Source of the DNA: Mariprofundaceae bacterium
Lineage (GTDB): Bacteria; Pseudomonadota; Zetaproteobacteria; Mariprofundales; J009
DNA length: 5,254 bases
Reading direction: 5' to 3'
NCBI GenBank assembly: GCA_015489095.1
Contig: WFMN01000225.1
Coordinates: 1 to 5,254, forward strand
Of this stretch, positions 1 through 5,254 are shown one piece after another. A program made the position numbers and the translations under genes. The first letter of the stretch is position 1. Every line of letters begins with the position of its first letter. The notes beneath the pieces were generated by a model. It was given only the letters and a program-made list of their open reading frames with translations, ran no database searches and was not told where the DNA came from.

Positions 1-882
1 GCCCGCACCAACACCTTGATCGTCAAGGATACCCAGCGTTCGATCGACAATGTGAAGCGGCTGGTGGCGGCGATTGATCAGCCGGTGCGGCAGGTGTTGA
101 TCGCCGCCCGCGTGGTGGAGGCGAGCAGCGACTTTAACCGCGATCTCGGTATCCAGTGGGGGGGAACCTACAACGGGCAGATGCAGGGGAACTTTCCCAG
201 CGCCATCTCGATAGGACAACCGGCGGCGGCACAGGCCAATGCGACGGCGATTGCCGCCGGCGGTGGCACCGCTGGCGCGACCAACAAGGGCTTCTTGGTC
301 GATCTGCCGGCGGCGGTGGCTACCGGTGCCGGCGGTGCGATCGGTATTTCGCTCGGGTCGTTCAACAACGCCGTCAACCTCGATCTGGCGCTGTCGGCGG
401 CCGAGCTCAACGGATCGGCGAAGGTGGTTTCCAACCCCCGTGTGGTCACCACCAACCTCAAGCCGGCCACCATCAGTCAGGGTACCAAGATCGCGGTGGT
501 GACCAGCCAAGGCGCCAACAACGCCGCCACCACCAGCTATGTGGACGCCACGCTGAACCTTACGGTCACCCCGCAGATTACCTCGAAGGATACGGTGCTG
601 ATGGATGTTACCATCAGCAAGGACTCGCCGGTTGGCACCAGCGCCAATATCAACACCAAAACCGTGACCACCAATGTCAATGTGAAAAGCGGCGAAACGG
701 TGGTGATCGGCGGGGTGTATGAACGCACGCGCGGCAACACCAAGCACGGGGTGCCGGGGTTGGCGTCGATCCCGATTCTCGGCTACCTGTTTCAGAAAAA
801 CTCCGAAATCGATAATCGTACCGAGCTGCTGATCTTCATCACGCCGCAGATCATGCAGAGCGCGGTTACAGGAGGCGAATGA
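1..882 (+). CDS. pilQ: PilQ-like type IV pilus secretin, C-terminal part (5' truncated by window edge)
   Basis: This is an outer-membrane secretin, which forms the multimeric channel through which a type IVa pilus passes. The frame is open from base 1 and 293 residues are visible. Residues 2-24 carry the end of a secretin N-type repeat (RTNTLIVKDT, then an ID..K.LV..ID pattern). The string QPVRQVLIAARVVEA, with DLGIQWG soon after, is the usual entry into the PilQ secretin domain. Further on come KVVSNPRVVT at 141-150, LTVTPQI about 40 residues later, VPGLASIPILGYLF from 251 and ELLIFITPQIM from 275, which is the classic PilQ C-terminus. An Ala/Gly-rich stretch lies between the QWG motif and GFLVDLPA. 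The missing upstream part should hold the signal peptide, AMIN and STN domains. The stop codon overlaps the next start. Secretin identity is near certain. PilQ rather than MshL or GspD rests on the terminal motifs and is likely but not proven. Confidence 0.9.
   Translation, partial: ARTNTLIVKDTQRSIDNVKRLVAAIDQPVRQVLIAARVVEASSDFNRDLGIQWGGTYNGQMQGNFPSAISIGQPAAAQANATAIAAGGGTAGATNKGFLVDLPAAVATGAGGAIGISLGSFNNAVNLDLALSAAELNGSAKVVSNPRVVTTNLKPATISQGTKIAVVTSQGANNAATTSYVDATLNLTVTPQITSKDTVLMDVTISKDSPVGTSANINTKTVTTNVNVKSGETVVIGGVYERTRGNTKHGVPGLASIPILGYLFQKNSEIDNRTELLIFITPQIMQSAVTGGE
870..875 (+). promoter_or_regulatory. Strong Shine-Dalgarno AGGAGG for the Ig-like lipoprotein
   Basis: A perfect AGGAGG lies inside the last codons of the secretin gene. 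Two start codons follow in tandem, ATG at 879 (3 nt spacing) and ATG at 882 (6 nt spacing). The spacing favours 882 as the real start, which would remove one methionine. The site indicates translationally coupled, efficient expression with pilQ. Confidence 0.75.
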
Positions 883-1205
883 TGCGATTGCTACCCATCC
901 TTTTGGCGCTGATCCTCACTGCCTGCGGCAGCGCCCCGAGCGGCGTGGGAACGACGAATACGACTAGCGGCAATAATGCATCAAGTGGTAATACTCCTAC
1001 GCCATCAACCATTGGGCTGTCTCTTTCCAAAACAAGCATCGCAACCGATAATGTGGATAGCACGACAATCACGGCTACAGTCTTGGATGCGAGCAATGCC
1101 TCTGTAGCGAATGCGACGGTTACCTTTACGACAACGGGTGGGCAGTTGAGTGCCGCATCTGCGGTTCCGGATGCGTCGGGTAAGCCAACCGTGATCTTAT
1201 TTTAG
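879..1205 (+). CDS. Ig-like (Big/invasin-type) lipoprotein, N-terminal part, frame broken at its 3' end
   Basis: This encodes 108 residues starting with a lipoprotein signal: MMRLLPILLALILTAC, with LTAC as lipobox and Cys16 as the predicted lipidated residue. Gly at +2 suggests outer-membrane sorting in enterobacterial terms. A Ser/Thr/Asn/Gly linker follows (about 17-45), then the first strands of a bacterial Ig-like domain. These strands include TTITATVLDASNASVANATV, then TFTTTGGQLSAASAV, then DASGKPTV, the usual Big_1-type pattern. The frame ends at TAG 1203-1205, in the middle of a beta strand. The missing strands and C-terminus are found in another frame just downstream (1220-1561), so this looks like half of one gene. 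The start overlaps the pilQ stop as ATGA. Base composition falls here: 28 of 60 bases are G/C at 1021-1080, against 43 of 60 at 301-360 in pilQ. The role is inferred to be a surface adhesin-like or secretin-associated lipoprotein. Confidence 0.75.
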   Translation: MMRLLPILLALILTACGSAPSGVGTTNTTSGNNASSGNTPTPSTIGLSLSKTSIATDNVDSTTITATVLDASNASVANATVTFTTTGGQLSAASAVPDASGKPTVILF

Positions 1206-1219
1206 ATGCCGGTGAGGAT

Positions 1220-1561
1220 ATGGCGCATACGATGAGTACACCGACATGTGACCCGTATGGTTCTCTTAAAGCGGCTAAAGGGGTGGCGTCGTTTCCGCAC
1301 ACATACGCTGCGAATCAAAAATTGGATCCTCCAAACGCTGCTGCGGGAACGTTGCCCGCAACGGTTATGACGGATGCCAATGGCATCGCCAATTTTAATC
1401 TAACCTACCTAAAGAGCAGCGCACCGTGGATTGAGGCAGCGTTGAAGGCGAGTACACGGGTGCTCGGATCCGAAACCGCATCAACAACGACTTTTTTGCT
1501 TCATTACATCCAGTCGGAGGGCGTTACGGGATTTCTTCCAGACCCCACCTTTGGTCAGTAG
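1220..1561 (+). pseudogene. C-terminal part of the Ig-like lipoprotein, in a shifted frame
   Basis: The 113 residues from ATG 1220 have no signal peptide and look like the continuation of the preceding lipoprotein. This frame is already open from 1184 (TAA at 1181-1183), and reading back from the ATG gives LDAGEDMAHT. That joins naturally to the GKPTV strand that ends the upstream part. Further on, TDANGIANFNLTYLKSSAPWIEAALKAS is a typical Ig-like strand pattern, followed by Val-Leu-Gly-Ser-Glu and a Thr-rich strand TASTTTFLL. The protein ends in PDPTFGQ, recalling the Pro...Phe-Gly ends of related Ig-like lipoproteins. One added base between 1184 and 1205 would give a single product of about 227 residues. 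Independent translation from 1220 is possible but weak: GAGG at 1214-1217 is only 2 nt from the ATG. It may be a true pseudogene, a sequencing error or a -1 recoding event. Confidence 0.6.
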
Positions 1562-1594
1562 AACTGGTCAACGGTCAATAGTGTGTGGTGACAA
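1562..1594. other. Short convergent intergenic gap, no clear terminator
   Basis: Thirty-three bases separate the stop of the Ig-like lipoprotein from the stop of the minus-strand small gene. Bidirectional termination would be expected here. I see no GC-rich stem followed by a T-tract on either strand. The best inverted repeat is a 4-bp GTCA/TGAC pair at 1574-1591, too weak to call. Confidence 0.4.
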
Positions 1595-1777
1595 TCAAGT
1601 TGTTGGATGGTTGTCGATTCCCGCGATGCGATAGATAAAGGGCCAGAAGCAGGCTTCGCGGACGAAGAAGGCTGACCGCCCTTGGTGGCGGACAAGCAGA
1701 CCGCCGGAGATGGCCTCGACAGTAACATCCGTAGCAGAGATTGAGGAGGCAATAGCGTGTGCGCGTTGAATGTTCAT
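1595..1777 (-). CDS. Small 60-residue protein of unknown function
   Basis: I do not recognise this protein. On the minus strand an ATG at 1777 opens 60 codons ending in TGA at 1595. It is preceded by AAGGAGAG at exactly 6 nt spacing, which is the main evidence that it is a real gene. The open frame runs on upstream of this ATG as far as 2191, but that part is antisense to DUF4390 and has no comparable ribosome binding site. The product starts MNIQRAHAIASSISATDVTVEAIS, looking like an amphipathic helix followed by a strand. A compact aromatic second half follows, with GGLLVRHQGRSAFFVREACFW then PFIYRIAGI. There is no signal peptide, no clear membrane span and a single Cys (residue 43). It appears to be a small soluble protein. 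It is transcribed towards the Ig-like lipoprotein and away from the DUF4390-ntrYX operon. Confidence 0.6.
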   Translation of the reverse strand: MNIQRAHAIASSISATDVTVEAISGGLLVRHQGRSAFFVREACFWPFIYRIAGIDNHPTT

Positions 1778-1783
1778 GATCGA

Positions 1784-1791
1784 CTCTCCTT
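1784..1791 (-). promoter_or_regulatory. Shine-Dalgarno AAGGAGAG deciding the start of the small minus-strand gene
   Basis: The minus strand reads AAGGAGAG, then six bases, then ATG at 1777. This near-optimal site fixes the start codon and makes a chance open frame less likely. Confidence 0.65.
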
Positions 1792-1862
1792 TGCATGACG
1801 CCCCTGTTGTGGCGTGTGGTGGTTGTCCCCTGCAGAAGTTCATCGCCTGAAAATGGGCAGGC

Positions 1863-1892
1863 TTAATATTCTTCCGAAGGTGCGGTTGACAA
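1863..1892 (-). promoter_or_regulatory. Possible sigma-70 promoter for the small minus-strand gene
   Basis: On the minus strand, TTGTCA (plus coordinates 1887-1892, 5 of 6 to consensus) is followed after 18 bases by TATTAA (1863-1868, 4 of 6). A transcript would start near 1855 and carry a leader of roughly 75-80 nt before the ATG at 1777. The match is moderate and was found by eye, so this is a weak call. Confidence 0.3.
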
Positions 1893-1894
1893 GC

Positions 1895-2518
1895 ATGTTT
1901 TGCGCCAATGGCGATATCCCCGCGGATGTGGGGGATGACACACCAAAGTCGCGCGCTTTTCCCAGTGGCTATCGCCGCGTGTGCAGCAATTTTTTCCTTG
2001 CGATGGTCGCCTGTTTCCTGCTCGCGATTCCCCCCTCGTCGGCGCAAGAGGCGGCGATGAGGCTCGATGTCGGTAAGCAGGTGATTCGTTGTGAAGCGGG
2101 GCCGGTGGGCGATCCGCGGAAGCTGGAGAAGATGCTCAGGCAGGGGGCGAGCATCACGGTGACATGGGAGTTCACCATTGCGCGCGTCCATCGCTACTGG
2201 TTGAACGACGACGCGGGGAAGGTGGTGGTGACAAGGGTGGTGTCGAGCGATCTGATCTCACGCCGGTGGCGACTGCGGGATGAGACGGCGGGGGTTGCCA
2301 CCGACACGAGCGACCCAAACCGGGCGGTTCGTTTCTTGTCCTATCTCGATAGCTTTCCGTTAATTGATCGCGCGTTGCTGGAGCCCGGAGCGACCTACGA
2401 GGTCAGCGTCAAGCTCCATCTGCGCGACAGCGATCAGCCACTGGCATGGTGGCAACGGTGGGTCGATTTCGGCAAAACCGTGCTTACCCGCCGTTTTACG
2501 CTTCCCGTAGGCAAGTAA
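1895..2518 (+). CDS. DUF4390 family exported protein, upstream of NtrYX
   Basis: The function is unknown. The family is known mainly from its position before ntrY in proteobacteria. With the ATG at 1895 the product has 207 residues. A signal peptide is clear: Arg27-Arg28, a hydrophobic core FFLAMVACFLLAI (33-45), and a likely cleavage after Ala50 (PPSSA/QEA). The mature part shows the DUF4390 pattern: a charged helix ending in a Gly (RKLEKMLRQG), a strand VTWEFTIARVHRYWLND with the conserved Tyr101-Trp102, and a section SSDLISRRWRLRDE. It ends with the LLEPGATYEVSVKLHLRD strand. The start is uncertain. The frame is open from 1814, and GTG 1928 and GTG 1979 are alternatives. None has a good ribosome binding site, and GTG 1979 would lose the Arg pair of the signal peptide. 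The stop is 1 nt before ntrY, so the two are very likely cotranscribed and coupled. Confidence 0.82.
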   Translation: MFCANGDIPADVGDDTPKSRAFPSGYRRVCSNFFLAMVACFLLAIPPSSAQEAAMRLDVGKQVIRCEAGPVGDPRKLEKMLRQGASITVTWEFTIARVHRYWLNDDAGKVVVTRVVSSDLISRRWRLRDETAGVATDTSDPNRAVRFLSYLDSFPLIDRALLEPGATYEVSVKLHLRDSDQPLAWWQRWVDFGKTVLTRRFTLPVGK

Positions 2519-2519
2519 T

Positions 2520-4670
2520 ATGGCAACGGTTGCGATCCAGTGGGTGCGCTGGCTGCCGATGGTGGCTGCCATGGGGTTTGTGCCGCTGATCGTCAAGTTG
2601 TGGCCGCAGCCCGACGACCATGCGGTGGCGTGGATCGACACCCTGCTGTTGCTGGTGGTGGCCGTGGCGTTGGCGCTCTATGCCCTGAAGATGGCATTTG
2701 CCTACCCCAACCGCAAGGCGGGGTCGCGGTTGCGGGCCAAGCTGGTGATCGCCTTGGTGGCGATGCTGTTGATTCCTGCCGGAGTGATCCAGATGGCAGC
2801 AAACCAGATGGTCGGTATGGCTATTACATCGTGGTTTGATGTCCGCATCAGCGCGTTGCTCGACCGTGCGTTGCAGTTGGGACAGGGGTTTTATTCCCGA
2901 ATGGACAACGATATGCAGCAGGGGCTGCAAGCCACCATGAACGATCGTGAACTGCTGGATCTGGCGGCGGCGCTGCCGATCTCGTTCGCCAGTTTTAATG
3001 TGCGGCTGATCACCCTGATGCGTCAGCATGGATGGGACAGCCTGCAGGTGTTCGACTTGGATGAACGGATGATCACCGAGGTGCGTGCGCGCGGGCTCTC
3101 CACCCTCTCCAGCCACGCGCTGGATGATGAGGCGCGCATCGCCATGCATCTAGGGAAGATCAGCACCAAGTTGGAGCATCAGCACCAAGGGGAGCAGCTG
3201 ATCGGCTATGCCCCGCTGCGGGCGCACCATGTGATTATCGGTCTGATCCGCGCCTCGGTGCGGCTGCCGGAAGAGGTGGTGAGCAACGCGCGCGCGATCG
3301 AATCGGACTATAAGAAGTATAAGTCGCTCGAGCGGCAGCGTGAAAAGATCGGGCGCACCTTTGCCCACGCTATGCTGCTGGTCACGCTGCTGCTGACGCT
3401 GGTGGCGGCATGGGTGGCGACCCTGTTTGCCAGGCGGCTGACCAAGCCGGTGGAGGAGTTGGCCGCGGGGTTCCACCATGTGGCCGCCGGCAACCTCGAT
3501 GTGGAGCTTGCCTCTACCCCGGACGATGAGCTGGGGTCGCTGTCGGAGTCGTTCAATACCATGGCTTCGATCCTGCGTAACAATATCGATGCGCTGGAGA
3601 ACGCGCGGGAGCAGGCCAACATGGCGCTCAACACCAGCAGACAGCGGCAGCAGGTGTTGGAGATGCTGCTGGAGAATCTGCAGGCGGCGGTCTTCATCGT
3701 GGAGCGTGATGGCAGGGTGCGTTTGCACAATGTCGCCGCCCGTTCGATGTTCGCGCTCGACGGCGATAGTGTGCCATCGATTGCCGACATTCCGGCGTTG
3801 GCATCGTTTTTTGATGAGTTGGTGGCGTGCGACGGCGGCGCGTTGCAGCGCACGCTGGAAGGGGCGGTGGGTGACGCGCGCGAGCTGTTGGCGCGTGGCG
3901 TGCCCCTTGTGCAACAGGGGTCGCCAAAAGAAACCGATCAGTTGGTTCGCTATCTGCTGGTGATCGACGATGTCAGCGCGCTGGCGGAGGCGCAGCGCCA
4001 TCGGGCGTGGGCAGAGGTGGCCCGTCGATTGGCGCATGAGATCAAGAACCCCTTGACGCCGATTAAGCTGGCGGCGGAGCGGCTCGATCGTCGCTTCCGC
4101 GATCAGGTGGATCGTCAGGATATCTTCACCGAGTGCACCCACACCGTGATCACACAGGTCGAGCGGTTGCAGCGCCTCATCTCCGATTTCTCTACCATGG
4201 CGCGCTTGCCGCAGCCGCGCATTGATCGCTGCGATGTGCGCCAGTTGCTGACGGAGATGGCGCAGCTCTACCGCCCCTATCCCCAGATGGAGGTGGTCGT
4301 GCCGGAGGGGGAGGTGGTCTGCATGTGTGATGTGGATCAGATTAAGCAGGTGTTGATCAATCTGATCGACAACGCGTTGGCGGCATCTTATGAAAACCAT
4401 CCGGTTCGTTTGTTTTGCGATGGGGATGATCATTGGCTATTTTTTCATGTGTGTAACGATGGCGATGGGGTTGATCCATCGTTGCGGGAGAAGCTGTTTG
4501 AACCCTATTTCTCGTCCAAGGAATCCGGCTCCGGCTTGGGGTTGGCGATTGCGCGCAGGATTGCGGAGGATCATGGCGGGCGGTTGTTCATCGCCTCGCT
4601 GAAGGATCCAACCGAGTTCTGTCTGCAGTTGCCGATGACGCAGGCGGGAGAGGAGGAGGTAGCATCGTGA
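2520..4670 (+). CDS. ntrY: NtrY, membrane-bound sensor histidine kinase
   Basis: This is the 716-residue sensor kinase of the NtrY/NtrX two-component system, which in studied proteobacteria is linked to nitrogen, redox and envelope responses. Three membrane spans lie near the N-terminus (about 11-28, 38-60 and 75-97). A periplasmic sensing segment (about 98-280) and a fourth span (281-303) follow. HAMP comes next (TKPVEELA from 308, ending about 355), then a coiled linker and a PAS-like domain (about 380-490). The kinase core is complete. Its H-box is AHEIKNPLTPIKL with phospho-acceptor His506, and its N-box is INLIDNALAA with Asn618. The D-box is NDGDGVDP from 646, the F-box LFEPYFSSK is around 660, and the G2 box GSGLGLAIA starts at 670. 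The order of four spans, HAMP, PAS, HisKA and HATPase is the NtrY layout. ATG 2520 lies 1 nt after the DUF4390 stop with only a weak ribosome binding site (TAGG at 2508-2511 area), which suggests coupled translation. All catalytic motifs are intact. Confidence 0.93.
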   Translation: MATVAIQWVRWLPMVAAMGFVPLIVKLWPQPDDHAVAWIDTLLLLVVAVALALYALKMAFAYPNRKAGSRLRAKLVIALVAMLLIPAGVIQMAANQMVGMAITSWFDVRISALLDRALQLGQGFYSRMDNDMQQGLQATMNDRELLDLAAALPISFASFNVRLITLMRQHGWDSLQVFDLDERMITEVRARGLSTLSSHALDDEARIAMHLGKISTKLEHQHQGEQLIGYAPLRAHHVIIGLIRASVRLPEEVVSNARAIESDYKKYKSLERQREKIGRTFAHAMLLVTLLLTLVAAWVATLFARRLTKPVEELAAGFHHVAAGNLDVELASTPDDELGSLSESFNTMASILRNNIDALENAREQANMALNTSRQRQQVLEMLLENLQAAVFIVERDGRVRLHNVAARSMFALDGDSVPSIADIPALASFFDELVACDGGALQRTLEGAVGDARELLARGVPLVQQGSPKETDQLVRYLLVIDDVSALAEAQRHRAWAEVARRLAHEIKNPLTPIKLAAERLDRRFRDQVDRQDIFTECTHTVITQVERLQRLISDFSTMARLPQPRIDRCDVRQLLTEMAQLYRPYPQMEVVVPEGEVVCMCDVDQIKQVLINLIDNALAASYENHPVRLFCDGDDHWLFFHVCNDGDGVDPSLREKLFEPYFSSKESGSGLGLAIARRIAEDHGGRLFIASLKDPTEFCLQLPMTQAGEEEVAS

Positions 4671-4677
4671 GGTGGAG
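4671..4677 (+). promoter_or_regulatory. Shine-Dalgarno GGTGGAG for ntrX
   Basis: GGTGGAG directly follows the ntrY stop codon and lies 6 nt before ATG 4684. This supports the chosen ntrX start and cotranslation of sensor and regulator. Confidence 0.6.
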
Positions 4678-4683
4678 AAGACA

Positions 4684-5254
4684 ATGAATACGGTGATTCT
4701 TGTGGTGGATGATGAGCAGGCGATTCGTACGGCGCTGCAGGGGCTGTTTGAGGATGAGGGCTACCTAGTGACAACGGCTGCCTCCGGCGAAGAGGCGATT
4801 GCCAAGATGCGCAAGACAAGTTACGCCTGTGTGCTGCTCGATATCTGGATGCCGGGTATCGACGGTTTGGAGACCCTCACCCGCATGCGTCAGATTGATG
4901 ACGGGGTTCCGGTCATCATGATGTCGGGTCACGCCACCATCGATACCGCGGTGCGGGCGACCAAGCAGGGGGCGTTCGATTTTCTGGAGAAGCCGCTGTC
5001 GTCGGACAAGCTGCTGATTCAGGTGCGCAACGCCATCGAGCGGCGGAGGCTGCAGCAGCAGAATGCGCTGATGCGCACCATGGAGCCGCAACGCGCAAAC
5101 GAACTGGTCGGTACGGATCCGCTGATCGTGGATGTGCGTAAGAAAATCGCACGGGTGGCGCAGGGGCGCAAGCCGGTGCTGCTGTTGGGTGAGCATGGTG
5201 CCGGCAAAACCTTGGCGGCGCGCATGTTGCACCACGCCTCGGGCAGGGAGGCGA
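4684..5254 (+). CDS. ntrX: NtrX, response regulator of the NtrYX system (3' truncated by window edge)
   Basis: 190 residues are visible of a protein that usually has about 450. It is the cytoplasmic partner that receives phosphate from NtrY and controls transcription. The receiver domain is complete. The acidic pair is Asp9-Asp10, the phospho-acceptor is Asp53 in LLDIWMPGIDG, the switch Ser81 is in MMSGHAT, and Lys103 is in FLEKP. A helical linker (about 110-140) leads into an AAA+ sigma-54-activator domain. That domain begins LVGTDPLIVDVRKKIARVA, with a P-loop at 169-176 reading GEHGAGKT. The P-loop differs from the common GESGTGKE form of this family. The Walker B, GAFTGA-type loop and Fis-type helix-turn-helix lie beyond the right edge, so sigma-54 contact cannot be judged. 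The start follows ntrY by 13 nt. NtrX is preferred over NtrC or other family members because of the adjacent ntrY and the receiver motifs. Confidence 0.9.
   Translation, partial: MNTVILVVDDEQAIRTALQGLFEDEGYLVTTAASGEEAIAKMRKTSYACVLLDIWMPGIDGLETLTRMRQIDDGVPVIMMSGHATIDTAVRATKQGAFDFLEKPLSSDKLLIQVRNAIERRRLQQQNALMRTMEPQRANELVGTDPLIVDVRKKIARVAQGRKPVLLLGEHGAGKTLAARMLHHASGREA

Larger units (their letters stand above)
1778..1894. other. Divergent intergenic region between the small gene and the DUF4390-ntrYX operon
   Basis: About 117 bases (up to 201 if DUF4390 starts at the GTG at 1979) lie between divergent genes and should hold promoters for both directions. The visible content is the small gene's ribosome binding site (1784-1791), a possible minus-strand promoter (1863-1892), and a TTGACA hexamer on the plus strand at 1886-1891. 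No well-spaced plus-strand -10 box accompanies that hexamer. I found no sigma-54 type GG-N10-GC element and no other repeat. Confidence 0.4.

Noticed and set aside
156..722. Alternative plus-strand frame of 188 codons within the secretin gene
   Set aside because: It is a Gly/Arg/Gln-rich low-complexity translation, and the secretin motifs in the other frame run unbroken across the whole stretch.
1553..1577. Three GGTCA direct repeats (1553, 1566, 1573) around the lipoprotein stop codon
   Set aside because: Five-base units with unequal spacing (13 and 7 nt), lying at a gene end where no promoter is expected. Chance is sufficient.
1574..1591. GTCA...TGAC inverted repeat as a possible bidirectional terminator
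   Set aside because: It has only a 4-bp stem with a 10-nt loop and no T-tract on either side.
1804..1832. Possible sigma-54 promoter (TGGCGTG...GGTTGT)
   Set aside because: The GG and GC elements are not at the required 10-base separation and the -12 box is absent.
1778..2191. Upstream extension of the minus-strand open frame, up to ~198 residues in total
   Set aside because: It lies antisense to the DUF4390 coding region and is rich in His/Arg/Gln as expected for a GC-rich shadow frame. The good ribosome binding site is at the internal ATG 1777.
2496..3149. Minus-strand open frame of 217 codons opposite the ntrY N-terminal region
   Set aside because: It has the same shadow character (His/Gln/Arg-rich), and the plus-strand frame shows clear membrane spans and the ntrY order.
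3150..4433. Long minus-strand open frame (427 codons) opposite ntrY
   Set aside because: It is a His/Gln/Arg-rich translation with no recognisable domain, fully antisense to a kinase whose motifs are all intact. This is a codon-bias shadow.

Overview
The window reads as a moderately GC-rich Gram-negative chromosome, most likely a proteobacterium. It carries an outer-membrane secretin of type IV pilus type, a lipobox lipoprotein, and a DUF4390-NtrY-NtrX cassette. From what I recall of gene order, DUF4390 directly before ntrY is typical of Betaproteobacteria and some neighbouring proteobacterial groups. The genus cannot be named from this sequence.

Layout. (1) 1-882, + strand: the C-terminal 293 residues of a PilQ-like secretin, cut by the left edge. 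(2) 879-1561, + strand: a lipoprotein with a bacterial Ig-like (Big/invasin-type) domain. It is joined to pilQ by an ATGA overlap and a strong AGGAGG ribosome binding site. Its reading frame is broken near 1200, so two reading frames hold the two halves of what looks like one ~227-residue protein. Its base composition is visibly lower in GC than pilQ. (3) 1595-1777, - strand: a small unrecognised 60-residue gene with an excellent ribosome binding site, convergent with the lipoprotein and divergent from the next operon. (4) 1895-2518, + strand: a secreted DUF4390 protein. (5) 2520-4670, + strand: the membrane sensor kinase NtrY. (6) 4684 to the right edge, + strand: the start of the response regulator NtrX.

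How the genes work together. The left half is the end of a pilus or secretin operon with an accessory surface lipoprotein. The right half is a tightly packed operon (1-nt and 13-nt gaps) in which NtrY senses an envelope or redox/nitrogen-related signal and phosphorylates NtrX. DUF4390 is probably an exported partner of unknown role. The small minus-strand gene and the divergent region of about 120 bp separate the two units.

No tRNA, rRNA, CRISPR array, insertion sequence or convincing rho-independent terminator was seen. The main items for a second look are the broken Ig-like lipoprotein and the orphan 60-residue gene.
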